Below, in pieces: positions 19,104 to 27,004 of a stretch of DNA of 64,000 nt. Source of the DNA: DATNPH01 sp036703315 (GTDB lineage Bacteria; Cyanobacteriota; Cyanobacteriia; Cyanobacteriales; Coleofasciculaceae); the NCBI GenBank assembly GCA_036703315.1, contig DATNPH010000037.1:1-64000 (forward strand), read 5' to 3'. The notes under the pieces are model-generated. The model saw nothing but the letters and a program-made list of their open reading frames with translations, made no database searches and was not told the origin of the DNA. How positions within the stretch are numbered: the stretch's first letter is position 1; the number at the start of each line of letters is the position of its first letter. The position numbers and the translations under genes were made by a program.

Positions 19104-19425
19104 TGACACTTCCTCACACAAAAATTAGCAGTTGGCGTTTAACACTACATTCCGTAAGTTGGAACTGGCACGCTGGATATTCTTAATGCAGCAATCAGGA
19201 CTCTAGGCTGTCCCACTTTACTATTGCATTAGTCATAGGGCTGAGCAGGAAATAATAGCGGTTATCTGTAAAAAAATCTATCCGGCATCAGCTTTTGAGG
19301 GAAAAGCGTTTTCCAATGCACTCTGAGCAGGGTTCAGGTAAAAAGACGACACAAACTATTCAGAAGTGCCGTCTCAGGTGCGCCTGGGATTTTTATTTTG
19401 CTAGTACCCATACCTTAGTGATGAT

Positions 19426-19780
19426 TAGACCTCTTGCAAAAATGCTCCAGACCCCTCCCCAACCCTCTCCTCACTAAAGCTCCGGTTACTAAGAGGGGAG
19501 CCTAATTGTTCTGGCTTCCCCCTTGGCAAGTAGGGCTGATTCGTTTTCCCGAAACCCGCCCGGAGTTTAAACTCCGGGCTAATAGCCAAAGTCGTCTAAA
19601 GACGACTCAAATAGTAATTTTCAGTCCTCTTGAGAGGACTTGATTCTATGAGACAGGGGTTTTAACCCCTGGCGGACTCTGGCTTTGCGAGAATGAATCA
19701 GCTCTACCTTGGCAAGGGGGGAGTGTTAGCGTAGCGGGACGTAGTCGGGGGGTAAGTTTTTGACTTTTGCAAGAGGTCTA
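19426..19780. mobile_element. Nested palindromic element with TAGACCTCTTGCAAAA ends
   Basis: The outer ends are exact complements: TAGACCTCTTGCAAAA at 19426-19441 and TTTTGCAAGAGGTCTA at 19765-19780. A second inverted pair lies inside (CCCCCTTGGCAAGTAGGGC about 19518-19536 against CTCTACCTTGGCAAGGGGGG about 19700-19719), and the core is the hairpin repeat described at 19553-19676. There is no transposase ORF, so it is non-autonomous. The end sequence resembles termini of IS5-group elements, which is a memory-based suggestion. It accounts for the middle of the 938-base gap upstream of the LCP gene; the flanks (19104-19425 and 19781-20041) show nothing recognisable. Confidence 0.7.
19553..19676. 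repeat. Multi-hairpin intergenic repeat, copy 1
   Basis: A run of four hairpins: CCGGAGTTTAAACTCCGG, GTCGTCTAAAGACGAC, AGTCCTCTTGAGAGGACT and CAGGGGTTTTAACCCCTG, enclosed by CCCGCC and GGCGG. A second copy of the same layout is at 45053-45186. Stems are conserved while bases differ, so the structure, probably as RNA, looks selected or is needed for mobility. Confidence 0.75.
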
Positions 19781-20041
19781 TTCTTCTTGTGAAAAAAATG
19801 AGCGGCAGGAGCGATCGCGTCGTGATATCTTTGCACGCATTGGGATACTCCCTGTACCAAACCGGAATCTTAGGCTTGAATCAACCAAGGAACTAAGAAC
19901 AAGTTTTGCGATCGCACTCTGCCTATAGTGTAAACACTTAAGTCAATGACCTGAGCTGCCTTTCCTCCACACCCACTCTTGGGATGTGGTATCCCCGCCG
20001 CCCTTAATGAAATTCTAAAGAGATATCAACATTGGAAGACT

Positions 20042-20668
20042 TCAAGACTCAGTTTCCCAGGCAGATTGAAAGAAGTCTCTCTCACACAACATCGCATAGC
20101 GATAGGTTGATTTTACAGATTCCGTAATAGTGGTGTACTGGTCAGTCAAACTCTCTAACTTCTGAGCCAGTTCCTCAAATTCCTGATGGCTATAGGTGCG
20201 AATCCAATCAGCATATTGGTGGTGCGGAATCCCATTGTCAGCCAGTTGTTGACCTAAGAACGCATACAGACGCATGCAGGGAGTCATCGCTACGGTGATT
20301 AAACCCGGTTCACTACTCCAGGCTGTTGCCAATAAAAAATCAGTGTATCGGCGCGTGGCGGTAGCTGGTTCAACATGGCGCAAGTCTACTCCCCATTTGG
20401 CTGCATAACCTTCGTGAAGCTTGATTTCTTGGAGAACTCCCGCCGCTAGAGAGTGAAACGTATTAAATCTTTCCCAATCGGGAGTCTTTGCTGCTGCAAT
20501 ACTATAAGCACGAGCAAAAGCTTCTAGAAAATAGGCATCTTGACCAACGTAGTAGGCGAATTTGACCCGGTCAAGGGTGCCAGTAGCGATGCCTTGTACA
20601 AATGGGTGTTCAAGGCACGCTTGTGTCAAGTCTTGATTAGACTGCCATAAATCAGCGCTAATTGTCAT
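20042..20668 (-). CDS. tenA: TenA/thiaminase II family protein
   Basis: A 208-residue all-helical protein of normal TenA length. Family blocks include FVQGIATGTLDRVKFAYYVG QD, DAYFLEAFARAYS, the catalytic-cysteine segment MTPCMRLYAFLG (about 128-139) and YSHQEFEEL. TenA hydrolyses amino-HMP derivatives to salvage the thiamin pyrimidine. No other thi genes adjoin and I found no THI-box riboswitch upstream. The ATG is ten bases after the stop of a newly noticed 47-residue ORF and has little Shine-Dalgarno of its own, which suggests coupling to it. Confidence 0.92.
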   Translation of the reverse strand: MTISADLWQSNQDLTQACLEHPFVQGIATGTLDRVKFAYYVGQDAYFLEAFARAYSIAAAKTPDWERFNTFHSLAAGVLQEIKLHEGYAAKWGVDLRHVEPATATRRYTDFLLATAWSSEPGLITVAMTPCMRLYAFLGQQLADNGIPHHQYADWIRTYSHQEFEELAQKLESLTDQYTTITESVKSTYRYAMLCERDFFQSAWETES

Positions 20669-20677
20669 AAGTGCTTT

Positions 20678-20821
20678 TTAGAGCGATTGATTGCCGCCAT
20701 GAGCTGGAATGGTTGGTCGTTGCACTAGTGAAGGCGTTGGGGTGGCGTCAAACCAATTAGATTCTACACATAGGTAGACGGAAAACGTGACTGTAATGGC
20801 TAGCAGTAGTCTTTCAAGCAT
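20678..20821 (-). CDS. Small secreted or membrane peptide upstream of tenA
   Basis: A 47-codon ORF with an excellent ribosome site (GAGGAG, six bases before ATG 20821). The product begins MLERLLLAITVTFSVYLCVE, a short hydrophobic helix that could be a membrane anchor or signal, followed by a Pro-rich hydrophilic tail ending in GGNQSL. Its stop lies ten bases before the tenA ATG, which has no good ribosome site, so it could serve as a leader or coupling ORF as well as a peptide. I do not recognise a family. The evidence is the ribosome site, position and amino-acid pattern only. Confidence 0.5.
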   Translation of the reverse strand: MLERLLLAITVTFSVYLCVESNWFDATPTPSLVQRPTIPAHGGNQSL

Positions 20822-21001
20822 CGTACACTCCTCGTATTAGCAGCTGAAAGCTGAATTATAGGTCAACTCCCAATATCCATATATTCTTAATTTCTATTTA
20901 TTCGTGATTTCTATAGGGCGACAGGTGATTACAGCCTTTGTTAACTGGTGATGATTTGCATTGAGTTGGGTGATACAAGTCATAGACGAGTAGCTTCTCG
21001 T

Positions 21002-21116
21002 TTTTTCTACAAAATTTTGAGGGTTTGAGATGTAGAAAAAGTGGTAATCAGGTCGAAAATCAAAACCCCTTCGGGGCGCGTCTCCTGTGCCGGAAGTGGT
21101 TGGGGCACCCGACGCG
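21002..21116. repeat. Hairpin-rich non-coding block
   Basis: Three structures in the 526-base gap: TTTTTCTACA (21002-21011) with TGTAGAAAAA (21031-21040); CCCCTTCGGGG (21066-21076); and CGCGTC (21077-21082) with GACGCG (21111-21116), enclosing GTGCC/GGCAC. The last is a compact two-part stem around a purine-rich loop. It could be a small RNA, a palindromic repeat or terminators. Nothing else is recognisable between 20822 and 21347 apart from the promoter region for the following small gene. Confidence 0.45.
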
Positions 21117-21347
21117 GTCAAAAGTCAAAAACGAGAAATATAATGCTCGCAAGACTCTTGGCTGCTGCCTGTATGCAAATAAAATGTGGAACAGTGTATT
21201 AGGTGCAATTTAGCTAAGATGCTGAGCCTCTCAACAAGGAGAGTACAACTTGTAAAATGAGATTCGGGTAGACAATCGCTGGTCTGCAAATAAGCCAGAA
21301 AAATATTTCAGCTATTCGTCTGAAGAGTTAATTAAAAGGGAGTTTGT

Positions 21348-21551
21348 ATGGAATCTACCGTGAACTGCGCTGAAGCCTGCATCAATGGCTGTATCTTGGG
21401 TGACAAATGCCCTAATAAGGAATTTGTAACAGACGCCTCAAAGTTCATAAATGAAACTTCGTTGGACAAAATGCTGGAGATAGCTGAAGAAGCGCGACGA
21501 AAGAAATTGATGGAGCCTCCCCAATGGGTTATTCCAGACTTCCCTGAATGA
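21348..21551 (+). CDS. Conserved-looking small Cys-rich protein
   Basis: A 67-residue soluble protein. The N-terminus has four cysteines in NCAEACINGCILGDKCP (spacings 3, 3 and 6), followed by an amphipathic helix (DKMLEIAEEARRKKL) and the tail PPQWVIPDFPE. The Cys pattern could bind zinc or an iron-sulphur cluster; this is inference. AAAGGGAG lies five bases before ATG. I believe similar small proteins occur across cyanobacteria but cannot name a family. It sits directly upstream of the structured leader of the yjdF-like gene. Confidence 0.7.
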   Translation: MESTVNCAEACINGCILGDKCPNKEFVTDASKFINETSLDKMLEIAEEARRKKLMEPPQWVIPDFPE

Positions 21552-21628
21552 CAAGCCATCACCTAATTGAGTGAGGTAAGGGCACAAAGCCTTGTTTAGA
21601 ATCGTGTAAAAGCAATACAAAAACACAG

Positions 21629-21725
21629 TCCGGTTGGTAGTCCGGATGCATCGCTAAAACTAGCGGTGTGCTATCCTTTCCCCTCGGGATGTCCAGTGTT
21701 TGCTGATGATATTCAAGAGGGGAAA
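21629..21725 (+). promoter_or_regulatory. Structured leader with sequestered Shine-Dalgarno
   Basis: Two consecutive hairpins (TCCGG 21629-21633 with CCGGA 21642-21646; CGCTA 21652-21656 with TAGCG 21661-21665) precede TTTCCCCTC (21677-21685), which is exactly complementary to GAGGGGAAA (21717-21725), the Shine-Dalgarno of the yjdF-like ATG at 21726. Nine perfect pairs over the ribosome site after a folded upstream domain is the layout of a translation-controlling riboswitch. Firmicute yjdF genes are preceded by the azaaromatic-binding yjdF riboswitch; I cannot tell whether this is a distant member or another class. Confidence 0.55.
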
Positions 21726-22138
21726 ATGAAACTAACAATTTTTTTAGTCGTTAATTTTGGGAAGGAGTTGTCGAATCCAACATAGAGGATTATTTAAAGG
21801 TGAAGCGACACATCTTTGGGGCAGAACCCAAAAAGTCTGAAGTTCTCGAATTCGTCAATAATTTAACGCACCAGTTGCTAGAATGTGCTATTTCTGCCGT
21901 TGCGGTGAGTCAAGTTGAACAAAAGAAAGTGAATCCCAAGCGTCTTGCTAGACAGGTTGCCAAGGAAATGCCGCTTCAAGGCATATCTATAATGGCTCAG
22001 GAAGCGCTTAAGCATGATATTGAACAGCACAAAAAAGAGAGGAAAGCGCAATCCTGCATAGATTTGGAAGCAGAGAAACAGCAAAAATGGCTGCTGGCTC
22101 GTCAGAAAGCTAAAGCAAGGCATCGGGGGAAAGGGTAG
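21726..22138 (+). pseudogene. yjdF: YjdF (DUF2992) homologue with a one-base frameshift
   Basis: The first frame begins MKLTIFLVVNF at ATG 21726, and the second continues WEGVVESNIEDYL then VKRHIFGAEPKKSEVLEF, NPKRLARQV, AQEALK and the basic tail ARQKAKARHRGKG. Joined, they match the DUF2992 plan: N-terminal strand block, HIFGAEP motif, Arg/Lys-rich C-terminus. The break is in the T-run 21755-21758: one extra T would restore a continuous frame of 138 residues. Cause may be a true mutation, a sequencing error or programmed slippage. A GTG at 21800 gives a 112-residue product that lacks the N-terminus. Family members are uncharacterised proteins linked to riboswitches for nitrogen heterocycles. 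Confidence 0.7.
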
Positions 22139-22255
22139 AGTGCGATCGCGCCCTTTGTCTTCCTTTAACCCAAAACGATCCCAGCTATGGCACTCTGAAA
22201 AGAGAATAGAAATAAATACCTGATATTTCCGCTACTCCAAATCAGCAAACCGTTT

Positions 22256-23473
22256 ATGCAAACTCTCCCAACCCCTCAAACTGCACCGAAACCACCAGCG
22301 TTTGACACTACCATTCATCGGCGCAAGACTCGTCCTGTCAAAGTTGGCAGTGTCACTATCGGCGGTGGCTACCCTGTGGTGGTGCAGTCGATGATTAATG
22401 AGGACACATTAGATATAGAGGGTTCCGTTGCCGGGATTCGCCGCTTGCACGAAATTGGCTGTGAAATTGTCCGCGTCACCGTACCAAGTATGGCTCACGC
22501 CAAAGCCCTCGCAGAAATCAAGCAGAAATTGATTGCGACTTATCAACCTGTGCCACTGGTTGCCGATGTACATCACAACGGGATGAAAATTGCCCTGGAA
22601 GTTGCTAAGCATGTTGATAAAGTGCGGATTAATCCAGGGTTATATGTGTTTGAGAAGCCAAAATTAGATAGAACCGAATACACTAAAGCTGAATTTGACG
22701 AAATTGGCGACAAGATACGCGAAACCCTAGAGCCTCTTGTCATTTCTCTGCGGGATCAGGGTAAGGCAATGCGAATTGGAGTCAATCACGGTTCGCTTGC
22801 TGAACGGATGCTCTTTACTTACGGCGATACCCCTGAAGGCATGGTGGAATCTGCTCTAGAAGTTATTCGCATCTGTGAATCTTTAGACTTCCGTAACTTA
22901 GTGATTTCGCTGAAAGCGTCACGGGTACCGGTGATGTTAGCGGCTTATCGCCTACTGGCACAACGGATGGATGAACTAGCAATGGATTACCCGTTGCATC
23001 TGGGTGTCACAGAAGCCGGTGATGGAGAATATGGACGAATTAAATCCACCGCTGGAATTGGCACGCTTCTGGCTGAGGGGATTGGAGATACCATCCGGGT
23101 ATCCCTAACAGAGGCACCAGAAAAAGAGATTCCCGTTTGTTACAGCATTCTGCAAGCACTGGGACTGCGGAAAACGATGGTGGAGTATGTCGCCTGTCCT
23201 TCCTGTGGTCGTACTTTATTTAACCTGGAAGAGGTACTGCACAAAGTCCGAGAAGCCACTAAACACCTCACGGGTTTAGATATTGCCGTCATGGGTTGCA
23301 TCGTCAATGGTCCCGGTGAAATGGCTGATGCTGATTATGGTTATGTCGGCAAGCAAGCGGGTTATATATCTCTCTATCGTGGCAGAGAAGAAATTAAAAA
23401 GGTGCCAGAAGAGAAAGGTGTTGAGGAGTTGATTAATTTAATCAAAGCAGACGATCGCTGGGTTGAGCCTTAA
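22256..23473 (+). CDS. ispG: 4-hydroxy-3-methylbut-2-en-1-yl diphosphate synthase
   Basis: A 405-residue GcpE-type enzyme. The TIM-barrel half starts TTIHRRKTRPVKVG and VVVQSMINEDT; the [4Fe-4S] half carries the three ligands in CPSCGRT (about 300) and GCIVNGPGE (about 340). It reduces MEcPP to HMBPP in the plastid-type isoprenoid route that feeds chlorophyll, carotenoids and quinones, taking electrons from ferredoxin in photosynthetic organisms. Length and N-terminus match other cyanobacterial IspG proteins. It is transcribed alone, 118 bases after the yjdF-like gene. Confidence 0.98.
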   Translation: MQTLPTPQTAPKPPAFDTTIHRRKTRPVKVGSVTIGGGYPVVVQSMINEDTLDIEGSVAGIRRLHEIGCEIVRVTVPSMAHAKALAEIKQKLIATYQPVPLVADVHHNGMKIALEVAKHVDKVRINPGLYVFEKPKLDRTEYTKAEFDEIGDKIRETLEPLVISLRDQGKAMRIGVNHGSLAERMLFTYGDTPEGMVESALEVIRICESLDFRNLVISLKASRVPVMLAAYRLLAQRMDELAMDYPLHLGVTEAGDGEYGRIKSTAGIGTLLAEGIGDTIRVSLTEAPEKEIPVCYSILQALGLRKTMVEYVACPSCGRTLFNLEEVLHKVREATKHLTGLDIAVMGCIVNGPGEMADADYGYVGKQAGYISLYRGREEIKKVPEEKGVEELINLIKADDRWVEP

Positions 23474-23540
23474 GCAAGTCAACACAGGAGATTTCTTGCA
23501 AGAGTGCAATATAGGATGTCGTAGGGGCGCAAGGCAAGAC

Positions 23541-23702
23541 ATTGGTGTCAACTTAAGCCCTGGCGAATGGAATTCGCGGCTATAAAAACCAAGTCCGCCT
23601 GCGCGGACTAATGAAAATCAACACTTATTTAAGCTGCGCAGGCAGGTTTTGTTCGTGTAGCTGCGGTTTCTAACCGCCAAGCCTCCTTAAGTTGACACCA
23701 AT
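23541..23702. mobile_element. MITE-like element, copy 2 of 2, nested insertion
   Basis: A 162-bp element with perfect 17-bp inverted ends (ATTGGTGTCAACTTAAG and its complement), or 18 bp if the flanking C and G are included. It is flanked by AAGGCAAGA on both sides (23531-23539 and 23704-23712), a 9-bp target duplication. Removing element and one duplicate restores a palindrome that begins GTAGGGGCG and ends CGCCCCTAC, so it jumped into another repeat. It is non-coding and related to 809-996. Confidence 0.82.
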
Positions 23703-23790
23703 GAAGGCAAGAACGCCCCTACGATGTGGTAGACGAACCTGAAAATCGCTGAAGTAAGGGGGGAAGCAAGAAAAACGAAAAACTTGGTTC

Positions 23791-24041
23791 CCTCCCCTTA
23801 CCAAGGGGAGGGTTAGGGAGGGGTATTTTGATACTTGATAGTGATGCGGAATTTCTGGCGCGGTTGGAGGCGGCGAAATAGACTTGTAATGATGGCTTTA
23901 CTCCTCGGTTGACCTCTCCCTCAGCCCCTCTCCTGCTCTTGAGTGGGGAGTTAGAGTCTAGCTCTCCCATTCCCTCACTTCGTGCCGCTTCGCTAACGTA
24001 GGAAAGCCGGAGCTTTTTAGTAAGGAGGCTGGGGGGTTAGG
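23791..24041. repeat. GC-rich palindromic spacer repeats
   Basis: CCTCCCCTT with AAGGGGAGG (23791-23811), then a longer block 23912-24041 ending GGCTGGGGGGTTAGG. The longer block resembles the piece found inside folC (39882-39975): both contain GGGGAGT, TCTAGCTC and GGGGGGTTAGG in the same order. The open frame across it on the minus strand is composed of repeat and is not a gene. From 24042 to 24516 I see no gene, only one HIP1 site near 24219 and AT-rich DNA leading to the restriction cassette. Confidence 0.65.
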
Positions 24042-24516
24042 CCTTCCGTGTGTTCTAGAGTAAGGTCAAACCTGATTTCAAGGGGAACATTGGGAATCAA
24101 TTGTTTCAGGATTTTTAGATCACCTTCTGCGTCAACTCGATCGCGAAAGTGTCCGATGACTCACCGATTTAGCTTGTCTTTGTAACTCATAAGGACTTAT
24201 AGCGATCATGAAAGTGCGATCGCTATGCTTGGTTTTTGCAGACACGACACTCAACTAGAACAGGCACTTACCGTTCAATGCTGAACGGGAATTTACTTAA
24301 CACCTGCTAATTAGTGGTTTAGTGAAAATTTATGTAGACACTGAGGAAGGGGCTTACAGATAAAAGATTACTAACCCGCCTTCACAACATAGATACCTAA
24401 GTAGGCATCTGTTGATAGCTGGACAAGTTAACTGTCATCCGATTGCGGCTTATTACGTGGCACAATGAAGAACTTCTATGTTTACTAGATGATTGTTTTG
24501 GGTAGGTATATTAAAG

Positions 24517-25683
24517 ATGGTACTTACTCTTAATCAATTTATGGCTTTACTAAGCTTCAGAGGTTTTATAAGAGACATTAATTATACGCCAAATTTAACT
24601 CCTCAACTTAAAGCATATAGCCTAGAGCAGTTTAATATAAATTCATCAGGTTCTTTTGGAATAATAACTCTAGGTAGCTTAGAAAATAATATAGCTTTTT
24701 CAAAATGGGTTTCTCCCAAAAGAACCCGCTCTTATCCTTTCGCTCGAATCTATAACATTTATCATCTTAATACTAAAAAAATAACCGTAATACCTATAAT
24801 TAAAGATGAGGGTAGTGGAACTAGCAATAATGATAGAATAAACTCTATTACTTTTTCTTGGATGAATTTGTTAAATGTTTATATTATTCTTGGATGGTAT
24901 GAAGATGCTGATGCAGTTACAGGAAAAGTAGATCGAATTACCAAGCAAAAGCTAAATGCTGATTATATAAAAAATAAAATACGAGAAGTTAGTAGTTATC
25001 AAATGACGGCTTTACACTGGAATACAACTCATTTTCAGAGAGAGTTTTCCACGGTTTATTTAAATGCAGTAAATAGTTATGAAAAAATAGCTCGTAATAA
25101 AATGGTAAAATTGCATTCAACAAGTAAGCACCTTGAAGTTCTTGAAAGGTTTAAAGATGGTGGGGAGTTTGACATAGAAGCCTTTAAAAAGGCTACTCTA
25201 CCATATTCATTCGCTGCCGCTAATCGGGAGCTACTTACAACACATGCTTTTGAACATTTAGGAGATGGATGTAAGGGAATATTCTCTATTTCAAATTATC
25301 TTGGTGGTGAATATTATTTAACTGCTGACGAAATATATGAAGAAAACAATCGAGTTGTTATACAAGAATCAAAGAATAGTAGCAGTGGCAAGTTGCCAGC
25401 AGAAGATGATATAAAGGATGGTCTATTCAAGCTTATTCTTTTTGCGAATCTAGAGACATTGTTTCTTGGAGATGTGCAAGTTGAGTTTGTGGCACGACTG
25501 AAAATAACTGGCAACATTGAAAGTTTTCTATATCTTCCTAGTAATGACACTGATGTACGCAATTTTTGTAAAATTAACAAATTTACTCAAAGACAACAAA
25601 GATTAATCGAGCTACTTAATCAAGAATCTGAGAACAATACTAAATTATCTATTTTAATAACGGGTCGTCAAAGAATATGGTGA
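24517..25683 (+). CDS. Probable type II restriction endonuclease
   Basis: A 388-residue protein I do not recognise by family. Near residue 280-292 it has NNRVVIQESKNSSSG, an acidic residue followed by E-x-K at the end of a strand, as in PD-(D/E)XK nucleases; the preceding DEIYEE could supply the other acid. Its end overlaps the start of a Dam-like methylase by 7 bases, the classic restriction-modification layout, which is the main basis for the call. One line of the gene (24541-24600) is 18/60 G+C against 33/60 in carB, and no HIP1 octamer is present, so it is likely acquired. ATG 24517 is preferred to an upstream TTG. Confidence 0.65.
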   Translation: MVLTLNQFMALLSFRGFIRDINYTPNLTPQLKAYSLEQFNINSSGSFGIITLGSLENNIAFSKWVSPKRTRSYPFARIYNIYHLNTKKITVIPIIKDEGSGTSNNDRINSITFSWMNLLNVYIILGWYEDADAVTGKVDRITKQKLNADYIKNKIREVSSYQMTALHWNTTHFQREFSTVYLNAVNSYEKIARNKMVKLHSTSKHLEVLERFKDGGEFDIEAFKKATLPYSFAAANRELLTTHAFEHLGDGCKGIFSISNYLGGEYYLTADEIYEENNRVVIQESKNSSSGKLPAEDDIKDGLFKLILFANLETLFLGDVQVEFVARLKITGNIESFLYLPSNDTDVRNFCKINKFTQRQQRLIELLNQESENNTKLSILITGRQRIW

Positions 25684-26477
25684 AGAGTCCACTAAGATAC
25701 CCTGGAGGAAAATCGAAAGCCATTGGTCATATAATGCCTCATGTTCCCTTGAAAATAAGCGAGTATAGGGAACCATTTGTAGGAGGTGGCTCAGTATTCT
25801 TGGCTGTGAATAATTTTTTTCATAAACTTATAAAGCTGTATTGGATAAATGATTTAAATTATGACTTGTGTTGCTTTTGGACTTATGTCAGAGATGATAT
25901 AGACCATTTAGTCAGCGCTATAACTGAATTGAGAGAGAAATATCCTGATGGTAGAGAGTTGTACAATTACTTTAAGAGAAAAGATACTATAAATAGTGAC
26001 TTTGATAGGGCTGTCCGTTTTTTTATAATGAATCGAATTACTTTTTCAGGAGTAGTAGATTCAGGAGGATATTCTCAGCAAGCGTTCGAGAAGAGATTTA
26101 CATACTCTTCTATTGAGAGACTAAAAAAGTTGTGCTTAAACACAGCGGTTCGTATTACGAAAACTGATTATGAACAGCTGTTATTTCAGGATGGAAAAGA
26201 TGTTTTTATATTTTTAGATCCTCCTTATCTAACGGCTACGAAATCAAAGCTTTATGGAGTAAAAGGAAGTTTGCACACTTCATTCGATCACGAAAGATTT
26301 GCTGACAATATGCGAAAGTGTAATCACCGATGGTTGATTACTTATGATGATTCTCCTGCAATTAGAGAACTCTTCAGCTTTGCTCAAATAGTAGAGTGGG
26401 AGTTTCAGTATGGAATGAACAACTATAAGAGAAGCTATGCAGCTAAAGGTAGAGAGTTATTTATAAAGAACTATTGA
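25677..26477 (+). CDS. D12-class adenine-N6 DNA methyltransferase
   Basis: A 266-residue enzyme with the D12 (Dam/DpnII-like) order of motifs: SAM-binding RYPGGKSKAIG (about 6-16) and EPFVGGGSVFLAV (about 33-45), then NRITFSGVVDSGGY and the catalytic FLDPPYL (about 182). It methylates adenine and should protect the host from the endonuclease encoded just upstream, with which it shares 7 overlapping bases. The target cannot be read from sequence; GATC is common in this class and is also the core of HIP1. AT-rich like its partner. Confidence 0.93.
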   Translation: MVKSPLRYPGGKSKAIGHIMPHVPLKISEYREPFVGGGSVFLAVNNFFHKLIKLYWINDLNYDLCCFWTYVRDDIDHLVSAITELREKYPDGRELYNYFKRKDTINSDFDRAVRFFIMNRITFSGVVDSGGYSQQAFEKRFTYSSIERLKKLCLNTAVRITKTDYEQLLFQDGKDVFIFLDPPYLTATKSKLYGVKGSLHTSFDHERFADNMRKCNHRWLITYDDSPAIRELFSFAQIVEWEFQYGMNNYKRSYAAKGRELFIKNY

Positions 26478-26757
26478 AGTACTGAGAGTGTAATTGCTGG
26501 CTCACATAGCTAAGGTGTGCTCGCACATCATCCAACCAACTCGGGTTGAGGAGTGCGATCGCGCTTTAGCTATCCCCAACAAGGGCGATCGCTTCTCAGA
26601 AGACGTGTTTACACACAATGGGCAGTTACTCTGAAACGCCTGGGTAAAGACTGGGTGCCAGCACCAGATACTTACCTATATCTCTATCTCTTATGAACGT
26701 CTTATCAGCAGACTGGATGCGGGATGAGGCTTGTCTACCCCTTGCAAACTAGCGATC

Positions 26758-26898
26758 AAGATTATTTCTCCGGGACAAACCGTTGGAGAACTCATCACCA
26801 AAGCTAGCGGCTACCTAGTTGCTGGTGTTCTAAGAGTTTGGATTGTTGATACGCAAGCTAGAAGTATCACCGTTTTTTATGCAGATGCACCCCCATAA
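26758..26898 (+). pseudogene. Uma2 (DUF820) C-terminal remnant
   Basis: Forty-six codons without a start encode IISPGQTVGELITKASGYLVAGVLRVWIVDTQARSITVF followed by YADAPP and a stop, matching the C-terminal third of Uma2 proteins (helix then AGVRRVWVVD-like strand). Nothing upstream extends it. It is therefore a decayed copy, different from the intact Uma2 gene at 30383. The rest of the 527-base gap before carB (26478-27004) has HIP1 sites at about 26557 and 26584 but no gene. Confidence 0.65.
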
Positions 26899-27004
26899 AA
26901 CCTCAAGTCATCAAACTTAGATAAATTAACGACAAATAATAAGGGTCATAGCATTTAAAATAGTTTGGTCTTAACAACTGCCATGCAACGACAGACATAT
27001 AACT

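Noticed and set aside
20822..21347. Thiamine (THI-box) riboswitch upstream of tenA
   Set aside because: I looked for CTGAGA and the ACCCTTTGAACCTGATC-like core on the minus strand and did not find them.
23719..23970. 83-codon minus-strand ORF
   Set aside because: It consists of palindromic spacer repeats and has no protein features.
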